From NCBI GenBank assembly GCA_025056455.1, contig JANWVY010000001.1, positions 815,757-879,756 of the forward strand: a stretch of DNA of 64,000 nt, given 5' to 3'. Position 1 is the first letter of the stretch; each line of letters begins with the position of its first letter. A program made the translations under genes and the position numbers. The DNA comes from Bryobacteraceae bacterium (GTDB lineage Bacteria; Acidobacteriota; Terriglobia; Bryobacterales; Bryobacteraceae). Positions 52,024 to 62,403 of the stretch are shown in pieces. The notes beneath the pieces were generated by a model. It saw nothing but the letters and a program-made list of their open reading frames with translations. It had not been told where the DNA came from and searched no databases.

Positions 52024-52386
52024 CTATTCGACTCGCTTTGCGGTCCAAGTTCCCGAGGCAAAGGAGCCGTAGGTGGCCTTGCCCTTCATGGTCCCGTCTT
52101 CTTGCATCGCGCCTTCGTAAGTGACCTCGACGCTTTCCCCACCTTGCGAGAGCCGGAAGGTGAATTTGACTGTGTTGCCCTTCACCGTGCCTGAAAGGGT
52201 TTCTTCGCCAAACTGCCCCTGGTATTTTCCGCTGAGCTTTTCGCCGTTTTGCTCAAAGATGAAAGTTGGCGATCCGCTTCCGGCATCGAGCTGAACCTCA
52301 AACTTCCATTTACCGGTGATGTCAGTCCCAGCGGCCGAAACCTGGACTGCCACCCACAAAACCAAGCAACCCAGCAAGCGTTTCAT
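52024..52386 (-). CDS. Small secreted beta-rich protein
   Basis: The protein has 120 residues from ATG 52386, which gives a signal peptide (MKRLLGCLVLWVAVQVSAAG); the frame to 52476 adds unrelated residues. The mature part alternates beta strands with turns (ITGKWKFEVQLD; FIFEQNGEKLSGKYQG; LSGTVKGNTVKFTF; GTMKGKATYGSFASGTWTAK), as in lipocalin-like or extracellular small-barrel families common in Acidobacteria and Planctomycetes. The ligand is unknown. It lies 53 bp after rocD on the same strand. Confidence 0.7.
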   Translation of the reverse strand: MKRLLGCLVLWVAVQVSAAGTDITGKWKFEVQLDAGSGSPTFIFEQNGEKLSGKYQGQFGEETLSGTVKGNTVKFTFRLSQGGESVEVTYEGAMQEDGTMKGKATYGSFASGTWTAKRVE

Positions 52387-52439
52387 GCGATTGAGCATAG
52401 CATGGGCTGGAAACGCTGGCAGTGGCTTAGGCCCGGGCT

Positions 52440-53636
52440 TTATCCTAAGACGGCCAACAGTTGCTCGCTCATCCAAAGCACTTCGGATTCGGAGATGACC
52501 AAGGGCGGAGCAAGCCGGATGACGTAGTCATGGGTTTCCTTGCACAACAGGCCGCGGCGCATCAAAGCTTCGCAGTAAGGCCGCGCTGGCTGGGTTAACT
52601 CAACGCCGATGAGCAACCCCTTGCCACGGACTTCGCGAATGAGCGGGCCGCGCAACTGGCTCAAGGTCTGCAAGGCAAGCCCCCCGAGCCGAGCCGCTCG
52701 TTCAATCAGTCCTTCTTCGCGAAGGACGCGGAGGGCGGCGCGCGCTACGGCGCACCCAAGAGGATTGCCTCCGTAAGTACTGCCATGGCTGCCTGGCGTG
52801 AACACTTCCATAACGTCGTTCCGGCCCACCACGGCCGACACGGGATAAAATCCGCCCGACAGCGCCTTGCCGAGCACGTAGATGTCTGGCTGAATTCCTT
52901 CCGCCGCACAGGCAAACCACGCCCCGGTCCGCCCTAAGCCAGTTTGAATCTCGTCGGCGATGAACAGGACGTTTTGCTCCTGGCAGAGGCGGGCTGCCTG
53001 CCGCAGGTATCCCTCCGGCGGGATGAGGATTCCGGCTTCGCACTGAATGGGTTCCACCAAAAAAGCGCAGGTATTCGGGTTGATGGCCGCCCGCAGCGCT
53101 TCCAAATCGCCAAAGGGGATCGAAACAAAGCCCGGCGTGAACGGACCGAAACCGTCGCGATAGTTCGGATCAGAAGAAAAACCGACGATCGTGGTGGTGC
53201 GGCCGTGAAAATTGTTGTGGCAAACCACGATTTCGGCTTGGCCCGGGGGAATGCCTTTCATTCGGTAACCCCAGCGGCGCGCCGCCTTGATCGCGGTTTC
53301 AACGGCCTCGGCGCCCGTGTTCATGGGCAGCATACGATCAAGGCCGGTTAGCTGACAAAGCTCTTCGGCGAACTGTGGAAGCTGGTCGTTGTGGAAGGCT
53401 CGAGAAGTTAAGGTGACGCGCTGGGCCTGTTCGATCAGAGCTTGCAGAATCTTCGGATGCGCATGGCCTTGGTTCAGCGCCGAATAGGCGCTCAAGCAAT
53501 CCAGATAGCGGTTGCCCTCCGTGTCATAGGCCCAAACACCGCTGGCGCGTTCAATCACAACCGGAAGCGGATGATAGTTGTGGGCGCCGTACCGCTCCTC
53601 AAGCGCCAGCAAACTTGTTGCAAGCATACTCCTCAT
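52440..53636 (-). CDS. rocD: Ornithine-oxo-acid aminotransferase
   Basis: This 398-residue class III aminotransferase opens with [20 protein letters not shown], as RocD proteins do. Other parts are [31 protein letters not shown], and the cofactor lysine in [16 protein letters not shown]. It converts L-ornithine and 2-oxoglutarate to glutamate semialdehyde and glutamate, linking arginine breakdown to proline. The start is ambiguous between ATG 53636 and 53627. No other arginine-breakdown genes are adjacent. The divergent neighbour encodes a DUF1648 membrane protein. Confidence 0.92.
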   Translation of the reverse strand: MRSMLATSLLALEERYGAHNYHPLPVVIERASGVWAYDTEGNRYLDCLSAYSALNQGHAHPKILQALIEQAQRVTLTSRAFHNDQLPQFAEELCQLTGLDRMLPMNTGAEAVETAIKAARRWGYRMKGIPPGQAEIVVCHNNFHGRTTTIVGFSSDPNYRDGFGPFTPGFVSIPFGDLEALRAAINPNTCAFLVEPIQCEAGILIPPEGYLRQAARLCQEQNVLFIADEIQTGLGRTGAWFACAAEGIQPDIYVLGKALSGGFYPVSAVVGRNDVMEVFTPGSHGSTYGGNPLGCAVARAALRVLREEGLIERAARLGGLALQTLSQLRGPLIREVRGKGLLIGVELTQPARPYCEALMRRGLLCKETHDYVIRLAPPLVISESEVLWMSEQLLAVLG

Positions 53637-53777
53637 GATAATCAGTTGTTCAAACCTGCTGGACCTAGGGCCGAGGAGCGCAAGCCTAACCCGGAGCCGC
53701 GACGTCGGAATTCAGTGCCGAACTTCGGGTCTGGCGCCGCGCGGCTCTCGGATTTCCAAGCGGTTGCAGAAAACGAC

Positions 53778-54266
53778 ATGTCGCAGCCGGTTCGCCGTTC
53801 ACCAGTCGATTGGATCCTCGAGGCCTGCGCTCTTAGCCTGCTGGTGGCGCTGTTTGCCACGACTGGCATCTATTGGGACGATTTGCCTGAACGCGTGCCC
53901 ACGCACTTTAACGCCGCCGGCGCGCCGGATGCGTGGGGCAAGAAACGGTCCATCTGGCTCTACGTCGGAATGGGCGCTGCGCTGTATGGCATCCTGAGCG
54001 CTGTAGCGCGCTTTCCCCACTGGGTAAACCTGCCCTTTGAGGTCGACAAAAACAGCGCGGAAGTGCAGCGAATTCTCTACCGGATGATCCAGGCGCTCAA
54101 GATAGCCGTGCTGGGCATTCTTTTCTACATCCTGGTGGCGACGATTCAAACGGCATCCGGCGAGTTTCACGGACTAGGGGCTTGGTTTTTGCCGCTGGCG
54201 CTGGCAGCAACGTTTTTGCCTCTCGGTTTTTATCTGTTCCAGCTGTACCAACAACAGCGGCGATGA
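53778..54266 (+). CDS. DUF1648 domain membrane protein
   Basis: The protein has 162 residues from ATG 53778; the longer frame to 53442 overlaps rocD and looks non-coding. VPTHFNAAGAPDAWGKK is the DUF1648 signature. About four membrane spans are visible (WILEACALSLLVALFATTG, SIWLYVGMGAALYGILSA, ALKIAVLGILFYILVATI, WFLPLALAATFLPLGFYLF). SdpI-type immunity proteins carry DUF1648, but this short protein has no other SdpI part I can see. Role unknown. Confidence 0.75.
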   Translation: MSQPVRRSPVDWILEACALSLLVALFATTGIYWDDLPERVPTHFNAAGAPDAWGKKRSIWLYVGMGAALYGILSAVARFPHWVNLPFEVDKNSAEVQRILYRMIQALKIAVLGILFYILVATIQTASGEFHGLGAWFLPLALAATFLPLGFYLFQLYQQQRR

Positions 54267-54324
54267 GGAGCCTGAGAACAATTTGTATAATTAAAGTCAA
54301 CTTAAGGATAGAAGCAAAGAGGGT

Positions 54325-56514
54325 GTGGTGCGAAGCTGGCGAGCTGGAATCAGGTCCCTTGGTTTCCTGGGGGCGATTTTGCTTGCCCGCCCCGAGTTGT
54401 GCGCCGCCGATTTGGAAAAAGAAGAAGCGTGGATCGCCAAGCGGCGTAGCTTCTGGGCCTATCAGAAACCACAGCGTCCCCGCCTACCGTCGATTTCGGA
54501 CCCCTGGATTCGAACGCCGGTCGATGCGTTCCTGCTCGAAGCCATGCGCGAGAAAAGACTTTCGCCCTCGCCTGCGGCTTCAAAAGAAACGCTGATTCGA
54601 AGAGTAACCCTCGATTTGACGGGCCTTCCCCCAACACCAGGCGAAATCGATGCCTTTCTTCGCGACACGGCACCAGGCGCCTACGAAAGACTCGTTGAGC
54701 GGTTGTTGGCCTCGCCGCAATACGGGGAACGCTGGGCCCAGCGCTGGCTGGACGTAGTCCGCTATGCCGACACCAACGGCTTTGAACTCGATGCGGAACG
54801 CCCTCATGCGTGGCGATACCGCGATTACGTGGTCCGCAGTTTTAATCGCGACAAGCCCTATGATCGCTTTGTGCAGGAGCAGGTCGCAGGGGATGAACTT
54901 TTTCCCGGCGACAAAGAGGCCCTGATTGCGACTGGTTTCCATCGCGCAGGACCCATTCACATCGTCGGCGGCAATCAGGATGAAGAGATGAACCGTCAGG
55001 AGGTGCTGACGGAGATGACCGGCGCGATTGGCAGCGTGTTCTTGGGAATGACCATTGCCTGCGCCCGGTGCCACAACCATAAATTTGACCCCATTCCGCA
55101 ATCTGACTACTACCGGCTGCAAGCTGTGTTTGCAGCAACGGAATTCAAGGACACGGTGCTGGCCTCCGATTCCGAAAAACAAGCCTATGAGGTGGCCCGC
55201 AAGGCCCATCAAGCGCGCTTGAAGCCGATCCAAGAGGAGATTGCCCGAATTGAAAAACCTTACCGCGAGCGGATCCGGGCCCAGAAATTTGCCGCACTCG
55301 ACCAGCGCTACAAAGACGTGCTCGCGGTTGCCGAAAGCCAGCGGGACGAAAAGCAGAAGACGCTCGCCAAGGAAGCCGAGGCGCAATTGAAGGTCTCTTG
55401 GGATGAAGTGCTAGCTGTGCTCTCCCCAGAGGACCGTGAGCGCCGGGCTGCGCTCCGTCAGAAAATGCACCGCCTGGAATACGATGAGCCCGAGCCGCCG
55501 GAAACTGCCTACGGCGTGCAGAACTTGGAGAAAGCGCCGCCAACACATATTCTGAAAGTGGGCGATCATCGCTACAAGCTGGATCCCGTTTCGCCGGGGT
55601 TTCCGCGGGTGATTGCGGGCCTCGACGCGCAGGCTCCGGAAACGGCAGCTAATCGTCGTGCTGCGCTTGCCCGCTGGCTGACCTCTGTGGATCATCCGCT
55701 GGTGGCGCGGGTCATGGTAAACCGGATCTGGCAGTTCCGCATGGGAACGGGACTCGTCGCCACGCCAAACGATTTTGGGGCTCTTGGCGCCCGCCCGACC
55801 CATCCCCAGCTGCTTGACTGGCTCGCGACGGAATTCATCGCTTGCAACTGGAGCGTGAAAACCATTGACCGGCTCATCGTCCTGTCGAGCGCCTACCGCC
55901 AGAGCGCGGCCCACGATCCTGCCAAGGCCAAGATCGACCCGGAAAACAAGTTCTACTGGCGGATGAACCGCCGGCGCTTGGAAGCCGAAGCCATTCGCGA
56001 CAGCATTCTTGCGGTCAGCGGAAAGCTGAATCCGCAGCTCGGTGGCAAGCCGATTAAAGTCCCGATTGAAAAAGAAGTCTACGACAGCATCTTCACGGAG
56101 GCCGAGCCAGACAACCTGTGGCCCGTTGCGCTTGATCCGAACCAGCACTATCGCCGGAGCCTGTATTTGCTCAACAAGCGCACCGTGCGCTTGCCCTTGC
56201 TGGCCAACTTCGACCAGCCAGACGCCATGAGTTCCTGCCCGGTGCGGGCAGTAAGCACGCATGCCTTGCAAGCGCTGTCGCTGATGAACAGTGAGTTTGT
56301 CCGTCAACAAGCTGCGTTTTTTGCAAGGCGGCTACAAGCCGAGTGTGGCCAACAGCAGGGTTGTCAAATCCGGCGCGCCTACCGTTTGGCGCTGGCCCGC
56401 CTCCCACGGCCTGCGGAAACGGCCATGGCGCGCGCCTTCCTGGACTCGGGCGGCTTGCTTGAGGATTTTCTTCTGGCCATGGTGAACCGCAATGAATTCG
56501 TTTATATCCCCTAG
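54325..56514 (+). CDS. DUF1549/DUF1553 domain protein (PSD1 type)
   Basis: The protein has 729 residues from GTG 54325, with AAAGAGGG ahead and a signal peptide ([17 protein letters not shown]). DUF1549 spans about 60-270 ([36 protein letters not shown]), including a single CARCHNH haem-binding-type motif near residue 250. A charged coiled segment (about 285-370) separates it from DUF1553 (about 430-720: [41 protein letters not shown]). Such proteins are abundant in Planctomycetes and Acidobacteria and usually pair with DUF1501 proteins, as here (23-bp overlap). They are suspected to act in polysaccharide breakdown, but the reaction is unproven. Confidence 0.9.
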   Translation: MVRSWRAGIRSLGFLGAILLARPELCAADLEKEEAWIAKRRSFWAYQKPQRPRLPSISDPWIRTPVDAFLLEAMREKRLSPSPAASKETLIRRVTLDLTGLPPTPGEIDAFLRDTAPGAYERLVERLLASPQYGERWAQRWLDVVRYADTNGFELDAERPHAWRYRDYVVRSFNRDKPYDRFVQEQVAGDELFPGDKEALIATGFHRAGPIHIVGGNQDEEMNRQEVLTEMTGAIGSVFLGMTIACARCHNHKFDPIPQSDYYRLQAVFAATEFKDTVLASDSEKQAYEVARKAHQARLKPIQEEIARIEKPYRERIRAQKFAALDQRYKDVLAVAESQRDEKQKTLAKEAEAQLKVSWDEVLAVLSPEDRERRAALRQKMHRLEYDEPEPPETAYGVQNLEKAPPTHILKVGDHRYKLDPVSPGFPRVIAGLDAQAPETAANRRAALARWLTSVDHPLVARVMVNRIWQFRMGTGLVATPNDFGALGARPTHPQLLDWLATEFIACNWSVKTIDRLIVLSSAYRQSAAHDPAKAKIDPENKFYWRMNRRRLEAEAIRDSILAVSGKLNPQLGGKPIKVPIEKEVYDSIFTEAEPDNLWPVALDPNQHYRRSLYLLNKRTVRLPLLANFDQPDAMSSCPVRAVSTHALQALSLMNSEFVRQQAAFFARRLQAECGQQQGCQIRRAYRLALARLPRPAETAMARAFLDSGGLLEDFLLAMVNRNEFVYIP

Positions 56515-57925
56515 CCACATCCCGCTGGCTTGCTCGCGGCGCGCCTTGTTGCGCCAGGCCGCGCACGGCTTTGGAGCCATTGCTTTGCAAAGCTTGCTCG
56601 TGCGCGATGGCCTGGCCAAGCCCCGTATCAATCCTCTTGCCCCCAAGCAGCCTCACTTTTCTGCCAAGGCGAAGTCCGTCATCTTCCTCTTCATGGTCGG
56701 CGGACCCAGCCAAATCGACACCTTTGACCCCAAACCCTTGCTCAAAAAGTATGAAGGGCAACGGTTGCCGGAAAGCTTCGGCAAGGTGCAAAGCCAGTTC
56801 ACGGATGGGACGACGCCAATTCTCGCCTCGCCGTGGAGCTTTCGGCAGTATGGACAGTCGGGCGCTTGGGTTTCGTCTCTGTTCCCACATCTGGCCGAGT
56901 GTGTGGACGACATTTGTTTCGTGCGTAATTTTTATACGGAAAGCGTGGTGCACGCTCCCGCGATGTATCAAGTGCACAGTGGCCGGATCCTCATGGGCTA
57001 TCCCAGCATGGGGGCTTGGATCAGCTATGGTCTCGGCTCGCTGTCGGACAATTTGCCGGCTTATGTGGTGATGCCGCAACCCGAGGGAACGCCCGAGGGC
57101 GGCACGCCGTGTTGGAGTTCGGGTTTTCTTCCAGCGGTTTACCAGGGCACGGTGCTGCGCAGTGGTCCCGCGCCGGTGCTGCACCTCAAGCCGCCGGAGG
57201 GGGTGACGGAAGAGCGGCAGCAACGAACGCTCGAGCTCGTGCAAAAGATGAATGAGCTTGACACGGAGGACTCTGACACGGAAATGGCCGCACGCATTGC
57301 TAGCTATGAGCTCGCCTTTCGGATGCAGCAGCATGCGCCCGAGGCGGTGGATCTCTCGAAGGAGTCAGAGGCAACGCGCAGGCTTTACGGTTTGGATGAC
57401 AAACGCACGGCGGAGTTTGGTACGCGGCTCCTGCTAGCGCGGCGTTTAGTGGAACGCGGCGTTCGCTTCATTCAGATTTACTCGGGCGGGGGCCCGGTCT
57501 CCGTCCAGTGGGACGCGCACACCGATTTGGTGCAAAATCACGAGAAAATGTGCGGCATGACGGACAAGCCCCTGGCCGGTTTGTTGAAGGATCTCAAGGC
57601 GCGGGGGCTGCTCGAATCGACGCTCGTTATCTGGGGTAGCGAATTCGGCCGGCTGCCAATGTCCCAGTCGGGCAACGGGCGCGACCATAATCCGCACGGC
57701 TTCACCATGTGGTTTGCTGGGGGTGGCGTGCGAGGTGGTCTCGTGCTTGGTGAAACCGACGACTTCGGCTTGCGCGCCATCAACGGCTGGCATATGCGCG
57801 ACTTCCATGCAACCATCTTGCATGCTCTCGGTCTTGACCAGCACAAGTTGTGGTATCTGCACAATGGCCGGCACGAAAAACTCACCGACTTTGGCGGCAA
57901 AGTCATCGAGCGAGTGTTTTCCTAA
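56492..57925 (+). CDS. DUF1501 domain protein with Tat signal
   Basis: This 477-residue protein has a Tat-type leader ([19 protein letters not shown]). The DUF1501 domain has an alkaline phosphatase/sulfatase-like fold with [29 protein letters not shown], and the late motif [25 protein letters not shown]. The His/Asp residues there may bind a metal. It starts 23 bp inside the DUF1549/DUF1553 gene and is almost certainly co-expressed with it. Members of this pair are suspected to act on sulfated or phosphorylated carbohydrates; no direct evidence is visible here. Confidence 0.9.
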   Translation: MNSFISPSHIPLACSRRALLRQAAHGFGAIALQSLLVRDGLAKPRINPLAPKQPHFSAKAKSVIFLFMVGGPSQIDTFDPKPLLKKYEGQRLPESFGKVQSQFTDGTTPILASPWSFRQYGQSGAWVSSLFPHLAECVDDICFVRNFYTESVVHAPAMYQVHSGRILMGYPSMGAWISYGLGSLSDNLPAYVVMPQPEGTPEGGTPCWSSGFLPAVYQGTVLRSGPAPVLHLKPPEGVTEERQQRTLELVQKMNELDTEDSDTEMAARIASYELAFRMQQHAPEAVDLSKESEATRRLYGLDDKRTAEFGTRLLLARRLVERGVRFIQIYSGGGPVSVQWDAHTDLVQNHEKMCGMTDKPLAGLLKDLKARGLLESTLVIWGSEFGRLPMSQSGNGRDHNPHGFTMWFAGGGVRGGLVLGETDDFGLRAINGWHMRDFHATILHALGLDQHKLWYLHNGRHEKLTDFGGKVIERVFS

Positions 57926-57959
57926 GCGGGTGACTGAGGCTGGTCTCTGCCCCGCCGGG

Positions 57960-59276
57960 TCAAAGGCTCTCTGCGGGAGTTACTGTTTCGATTGAACGTG
58001 TTGCGTCAACCAGGAGGGCGCACAGGCCAAGCAAAGCAAATCCGCCCGCGCAAAGCCAGAAAACCTCGCGCCAGTCGGCATAGTGGAGAGGGCTGGCCAA
58101 GACCATAGGGATGATTTTGGCGACTGCAGAGGCGCCGAAGTTGCCCCACATGTTGCTCCAGGCCATGGTCGCTGCGACGTGGCGCCCTCCGATATCCTGG
58201 CCAACCGCCCAGACGGCTGGCCCCAAGCTGTCGCTGGCGAAGGCTACGACGCCGCACGCTACAGCCACGAGAACGGGGTCTTTCAACCAGGGGCACAGCA
58301 AGTAGGCCGCGATGCATACGGCGCTGCCGAGCAGGAACGGTAAACGCCGGCCCCATCGCTGGCCGTAGCGCCGGGTGAGCACGTCACACCACCAGCCCCC
58401 GAGGAGCATCCCGCTTAAGCTGAAGGCGAGAGCGATGGAAACATAGCGGCTGGCGGTGACGCGGTCTAGATGCCGCACTTCCACTAAGTAAGCAGGCAGC
58501 CAAGTGATTAGAAAAGCCCAGCCAATATTCAGTCCAACAGCCCCTAAATTGAAAAACCACAGACCCCGGTGCCGGAAGAGCGATTTCCAGGGCGAGCCTA
58601 ACCGTGGGCGGGATTCAGCAGGTGAACCCAAACGGATCAGGCGCCGCTCTGCCTCATTGCTCCAAGGGTGAGAATCCGGGTGGTCGCGAAAGACAGTGTA
58701 GGTGGCTGCTGCCAGCAAGACGCCGAACGCCCCGTAAATCCACAGCACCGGCCGCCAGGAGCCAAACCGAGCAATGGCGCTCGCCGTCAACCACAAGGCC
58801 AAGGAATTGCCGACACGTCCGCCAAAGGCCACAACGCCGTTTGCGCGCGCACGGTGTAGAAAGGGGAACCATCGCGTGATGAGCAGCCCGCTCGCCGGAT
58901 AGGCGCCTGCTTCCGCCAAGCCGCAGGCAATCCGCGCTGCGAGGAGAGACCACAGGCCCGTTGCAAAACCCGTGGCCGCTGTACACAGCGACCACAGCAA
59001 GATATAGCAGGTCAGCATCCGGCGCGGGCCAAAGCGGTCGGCAAGCCAGCCGGCAGGCGTCTGGCCCAAAGCGTAAGCAAAGAAAAACGATGCCAACACA
59101 TCGCCGGTTTGCTCCTTGTTGAGGCCCATTTCTTGCTGGAAGCTGGTCGCTTGCACGACGGCCCCCATGCAGATCCGGTCCAAATACAGCAGGAAGGCGT
59201 TGGCAGTGGCAACGGTAAGCAGGAGGTAGCGGACGCGCGTGGGCCGGCCGTCAGTGTCTTGGCTTGGATGGCTCAC
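57960..59276 (-). CDS. MFS transporter, anion:cation symporter-like
   Basis: This 438-residue protein has about 12 membrane spans. DRICMGAVVQATSFQQEMGL, FFAYALGQTPAGWLADRFGPRR and the later WLPAYLVEVRHL fit the ACS family (glucarate, hexuronate and related organic anions). The loop GWLADRFGPRR is the MFS signature between spans 2 and 3. The start overlaps the M19 dipeptidase stop (ATGA), so a dipeptide product or organic acid released by that enzyme may be the cargo. It converges on the DUF1501 gene. Confidence 0.87.
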   Translation of the reverse strand: MSHPSQDTDGRPTRVRYLLLTVATANAFLLYLDRICMGAVVQATSFQQEMGLNKEQTGDVLASFFFAYALGQTPAGWLADRFGPRRMLTCYILLWSLCTAATGFATGLWSLLAARIACGLAEAGAYPASGLLITRWFPFLHRARANGVVAFGGRVGNSLALWLTASAIARFGSWRPVLWIYGAFGVLLAAATYTVFRDHPDSHPWSNEAERRLIRLGSPAESRPRLGSPWKSLFRHRGLWFFNLGAVGLNIGWAFLITWLPAYLVEVRHLDRVTASRYVSIALAFSLSGMLLGGWWCDVLTRRYGQRWGRRLPFLLGSAVCIAAYLLCPWLKDPVLVAVACGVVAFASDSLGPAVWAVGQDIGGRHVAATMAWSNMWGNFGASAVAKIIPMVLASPLHYADWREVFWLCAGGFALLGLCALLVDATRSIETVTPAESL

Positions 59277-60361
59277 TGCAGGTGCTCACTCAAGAAGCGG
59301 AGAAAGTTGCCGTGAAAAATATTCTGGATGTCTTCTTCGCGATAGCCGCGTGCTGAGAGCGGCTCGACCAGCTTGTGCAGGTCGGCGATGCTATCTAAGT
59401 CCATCGGCGTTTGTTCCGTACCGTATCCACCGTCCAGATCGGTTCCAAATCCGACGTGATGGGCGTTGCCGGCAATCTGGCAGATATGATCGATATGCTC
59501 ACAAATCTTCTCCATTTTGAGGCCGAACTCAGCGGGCGTGGATCTTCGGTGTACCCATCCATGCACCATCATGATGGCGTCAAACGCCATGCCAATCACG
59601 GCGCCGCGTTCAACCAAGGCACGAATTTGATCGTCCGCGAGTTGACGGTTCCAATTGGCCAGCGCCCGGCAGTTATGATGGCTCGCCCAGAGGGGACCGG
59701 AGTAGCGATCTAGCGCATCCCAAAAGCTTTCCTCGCACAAGTGCGTCACATCGAGAATGATGCCGAGACGTTCGATCTCCTTGAGCAATTCTCTGCCCTT
59801 GGGGGTGAGCGGTCCCTCATCGTCGGTGCCATGTCCGTAGATTCCGGGTCCGTAGTGCGTTAGCCCGATGGCAATGAGCCCTTCGGCTCGAGAGCGCTCC
59901 AGGTGCTTCCAGCTCAGGATCGAATCCGCTCCTTCCAAGCTCAACAAGTAGCCCACGGGCAGCGTCGAAGCTTGCTCCGCGGTCGCGTTTTTCCACTTTT
60001 CGGCGTGGGCCTGAACTTCAGGCCAGCTCCGTAACTGGATGAGCTCGCCGCATTCTTCCATGGCGCGATACCAAGCCAGCTGCCCTTGTGTTTGCGCCCA
60101 GGCTTGCTCCGGACTCTGCCAGCCAGGCAGTTTCGAAAAGCGTCCTGAGAAGCGGGCGATTTGAGTGGCCACGCACAAGCCGACGCGTCCCCGCCGCATT
60201 TCGGGTAAGCATACGGTGTTCCGGCCCCGGTCAGGCAAATCCTGCATGCCGAGCTCGCGGCGCCGCAGCTCGACGAGGGGCAAGCGCAGATCGCGGTTCC
60301 ACTCCATGGCGTTCATCGAAAGGTCCAGATGGGCGTCAAAGATGAGAGGGACGGTCGTCAT
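59273..60361 (-). CDS. Membrane dipeptidase-like protein, peptidase family M19
   Basis: This 362-residue protein shows the M19 layout: FDAHLDLS (first metal site), LEGADSI (bridging Glu region), DVTHLCEESF, ASHHNCRALANWNRQL (metal-site His) and GFGTDLDGG near the end. Family members hydrolyse dipeptides, including D-amino acid-containing ones, with two zinc ions. No signal peptide is seen, so it is probably cytoplasmic. It is translationally coupled to the MFS gene through ATGA, suggesting uptake and hydrolysis of the same compound. Confidence 0.88.
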   Translation of the reverse strand: MTTVPLIFDAHLDLSMNAMEWNRDLRLPLVELRRRELGMQDLPDRGRNTVCLPEMRRGRVGLCVATQIARFSGRFSKLPGWQSPEQAWAQTQGQLAWYRAMEECGELIQLRSWPEVQAHAEKWKNATAEQASTLPVGYLLSLEGADSILSWKHLERSRAEGLIAIGLTHYGPGIYGHGTDDEGPLTPKGRELLKEIERLGIILDVTHLCEESFWDALDRYSGPLWASHHNCRALANWNRQLADDQIRALVERGAVIGMAFDAIMMVHGWVHRRSTPAEFGLKMEKICEHIDHICQIAGNAHHVGFGTDLDGGYGTEQTPMDLDSIADLHKLVEPLSARGYREEDIQNIFHGNFLRFLSEHLQ

Positions 60362-60544
60362 AGGCTCCAGATGCCCATGCTACACCTCTTAGGCACTTGG
60401 TTTGGAGCCTTGCCGGGTGTTGGAAAACGGACTTGCGAGAAGGCAAGGCGGCAACGCGGGCGTCATCACAGTGTCAACAAACGGTGATTTTCCGCGTCTA
60501 CGCTAGGGTCAGTGTCTCCAAACATTTCAGGTGCGATTTGTTTG

Positions 60545-61123
60545 ATGTCTCCGGAGCCGCCGCATTCGCCAGAGGCCGTATCCCTGCGCCGCGCACTTGC
60601 CGAGTTGGCGGGCTCGCCGGGCGAGTTGTTGATTCGCCGGTGGAACTGGAAGTCCGCGCTGTTGAGCTCGCTGTTTCGCGGCGGTCTGTTTTTTGGCGTC
60701 AATTTGAGCGCGGGCAGCAGCGCGGCGCTGGCCGCGATGATTGCCGAGTTTCTCTACCGGTCGGCGACGGCGGGTTTTTATGGTGCGCTGACGCAATCGC
60801 TGCGCAAAGTCACGCCCGCCTGGCATGGCGCGCTGGCCGCCCTGATTCTGCTGCCAACGGCGGGCCACACGGTCGAGTTGCTGATCCACTGGCTGCGCGG
60901 GACGCCGAAACTCTTTGAGTCCATCGCAGCTTCGGTTGGTTTCACTCTGATTTCCACTCTGTTCCATTTACATGCCATGCGGCGTGGGGTTTTCGTCACT
61001 GGCGCTGAAGGCCGCTCCCTGCTGTGGGATTTTCGGGCCCTTCCTCAGGTGTTGCTCTCTTTCCTTGGGTGGCTGCCGCGACAGCTAGGGAGAGCCATCC
61101 GGCGCAGGTACCTTCTAGTATGA
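60545..61123 (+). CDS. Membrane protein of unknown function
   Basis: This 192-residue protein (ATG 60545; a GTG at 60512 is possible) has a charged N-terminus and about three to four hydrophobic segments (SLFRGGLFFGVNLSAGSSAA, HGALAALILLPTAGHTVELL, FESIAASVGFTLISTLFHLH) with a basic C-terminus (RRRYLLV). I do not recognise the family. Its stop overlaps the glycosyltransferase start by ATGA, so it is the first gene of a coupled set and may act with the glycosyltransferase at the membrane. Confidence 0.65.
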   Translation: MSPEPPHSPEAVSLRRALAELAGSPGELLIRRWNWKSALLSSLFRGGLFFGVNLSAGSSAALAAMIAEFLYRSATAGFYGALTQSLRKVTPAWHGALAALILLPTAGHTVELLIHWLRGTPKLFESIAASVGFTLISTLFHLHAMRRGVFVTGAEGRSLLWDFRALPQVLLSFLGWLPRQLGRAIRRRYLLV

Positions 61124-62403
61124 AGTCGCTTCATTTGACCAACGCCTGGCATCCGAAGTCGGGCGGCGTTCGGACGTTTTATCTGGCGTTGATGGAGGCT
61201 GCAAACCAGCATGGCCATCGCATGCGTCTGGTGGTGCCCTCAGATGCAACTCGCGTGGAAAACGTTGGCGCGCACGGCAAGATTTATCATGTTCAAGCCC
61301 CTCGCGCGCCATTTAGCCCCTCCTACCGCGTTCTCTATCCCCACCGCTATCTCTTCCCCGGAAGCATGGTGCACCGCATCTTGAAGGAGGAGGAGCCCGA
61401 TCTTATTGAAATCTGCGACAAATTCACGCTGCCTTACCTTGGAGGATTGTTGCGAGTGGGCTTGCTTGCTGGCGTGCGTTTCCGGCCCACCGTGGTGAAT
61501 CTTAGTTGCGAGCGAGTGGACGATGCGCTGGCGGCGTACGCCATGCCCGAGCGGCTGGCGCGAGCTTTTTCTCGCTTGTTTCTCCGCTGGCTCTATTTCC
61601 CGTTGGCCGACCATCACATTGCCGTGTCGGACTACGTCGCCACCGAGCTCAAAGCGGTTTCCAACGGGCATAAAGTCGACCGCGGTGTTTGGCTCGGGCC
61701 CATGGGGGTGGATTATGAGCTGTTTTCGTCAGCCGGCGGAACCAACGCTTGTCAGGAATGGTATCGCTGGGAATTAGAGGAGCGCGTACAAGGCCGGAGG
61801 AGTTCCCGGCTGCTCGTTTACGCAGGGCGGCTGGCGCCAGAAAAAAACCTCTCGCTACTGGTTCGTTTAATGGGTGTGCTGGCCAACAAGGGCGAGCAAG
61901 ACTACCGGCTCGTCGTTGCCGGCGATGGCCCCCTACGAGGTGAACTCGAGGCTGACTGCGAGTGTGTCGCGCCGGGCCGGGTTCATTTTCTGGGACACAT
62001 TGCAAGCCGGTCGGAGCTCGCGCGGCTGTTTGCCCACTGCGACCTCTTCATTCATCCCAATCCGCGAGAACCATTTGGCATCGGCCCGCTCGAGGCCATG
62101 GCGGCCGCGCTGCCCGTCGTGTTGCCAAACACAGGCGGGGTAACCATGTACGCCAACCAGCAGAACTCCTACTGCGCCGATCCCACGCCAGAGGCGTTCG
62201 CGGAAGCGGTGGAGCAGGTGTTCAAAGATCGCGCGCGCCGGGACCAGGTGGTCCAAGCGGCGCTGGCCACAGCGAGCGAAAACAGCTGGGCTCACGCTGC
62301 GCGTCACTTTCTGGAAACCTATCGCGTGATTCATGCCCAAGTGCAGGGCCGGCAATGTTCCGGTCCGCAACCGCTATTTATCTCCACTCGGGAGTATTTT
62401 TGA
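61120..62403 (+). CDS. GT4-family glycosyltransferase
   Basis: The protein has 427 residues from ATG 61120, which overlaps the upstream stop (ATGA); the longer frame to 61024 is antisense-like extension. The N-domain starts LHLTNAWHPKSGGVRTFYL. The C-domain has LLVYAGRLAPEKNLSLL, VVAGDGPLRGEL, FLGHIASRSELARL and the EX7E motif EPFGIGPLEAMA. It transfers a sugar from a nucleotide- or lipid-linked donor at the cytoplasmic side. The next gene starts at TGATG, so three genes are translationally linked. The product, probably an envelope glycan or glycolipid, is not known. Confidence 0.88.
   Translation: MKSLHLTNAWHPKSGGVRTFYLALMEAANQHGHRMRLVVPSDATRVENVGAHGKIYHVQAPRAPFSPSYRVLYPHRYLFPGSMVHRILKEEEPDLIEICDKFTLPYLGGLLRVGLLAGVRFRPTVVNLSCERVDDALAAYAMPERLARAFSRLFLRWLYFPLADHHIAVSDYVATELKAVSNGHKVDRGVWLGPMGVDYELFSSAGGTNACQEWYRWELEERVQGRRSSRLLVYAGRLAPEKNLSLLVRLMGVLANKGEQDYRLVVAGDGPLRGELEADCECVAPGRVHFLGHIASRSELARLFAHCDLFIHPNPREPFGIGPLEAMAAALPVVLPNTGGVTMYANQQNSYCADPTPEAFAEAVEQVFKDRARRDQVVQAALATASENSWAHAARHFLETYRVIHAQVQGRQCSGPQPLFISTREYF

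Noticed and set aside
60397-60918. A 173-codon plus-strand frame overlapping the small membrane protein.
   Set aside because: The other frame gives regular membrane spans and is coupled to the glycosyltransferase by ATGA; this one has no such support.
61962-62402. N-terminal extension of the 307-residue secreted protein.
   Set aside because: It lies entirely inside the glycosyltransferase gene, and the ATG at 62403 gives an export signal at the right place.
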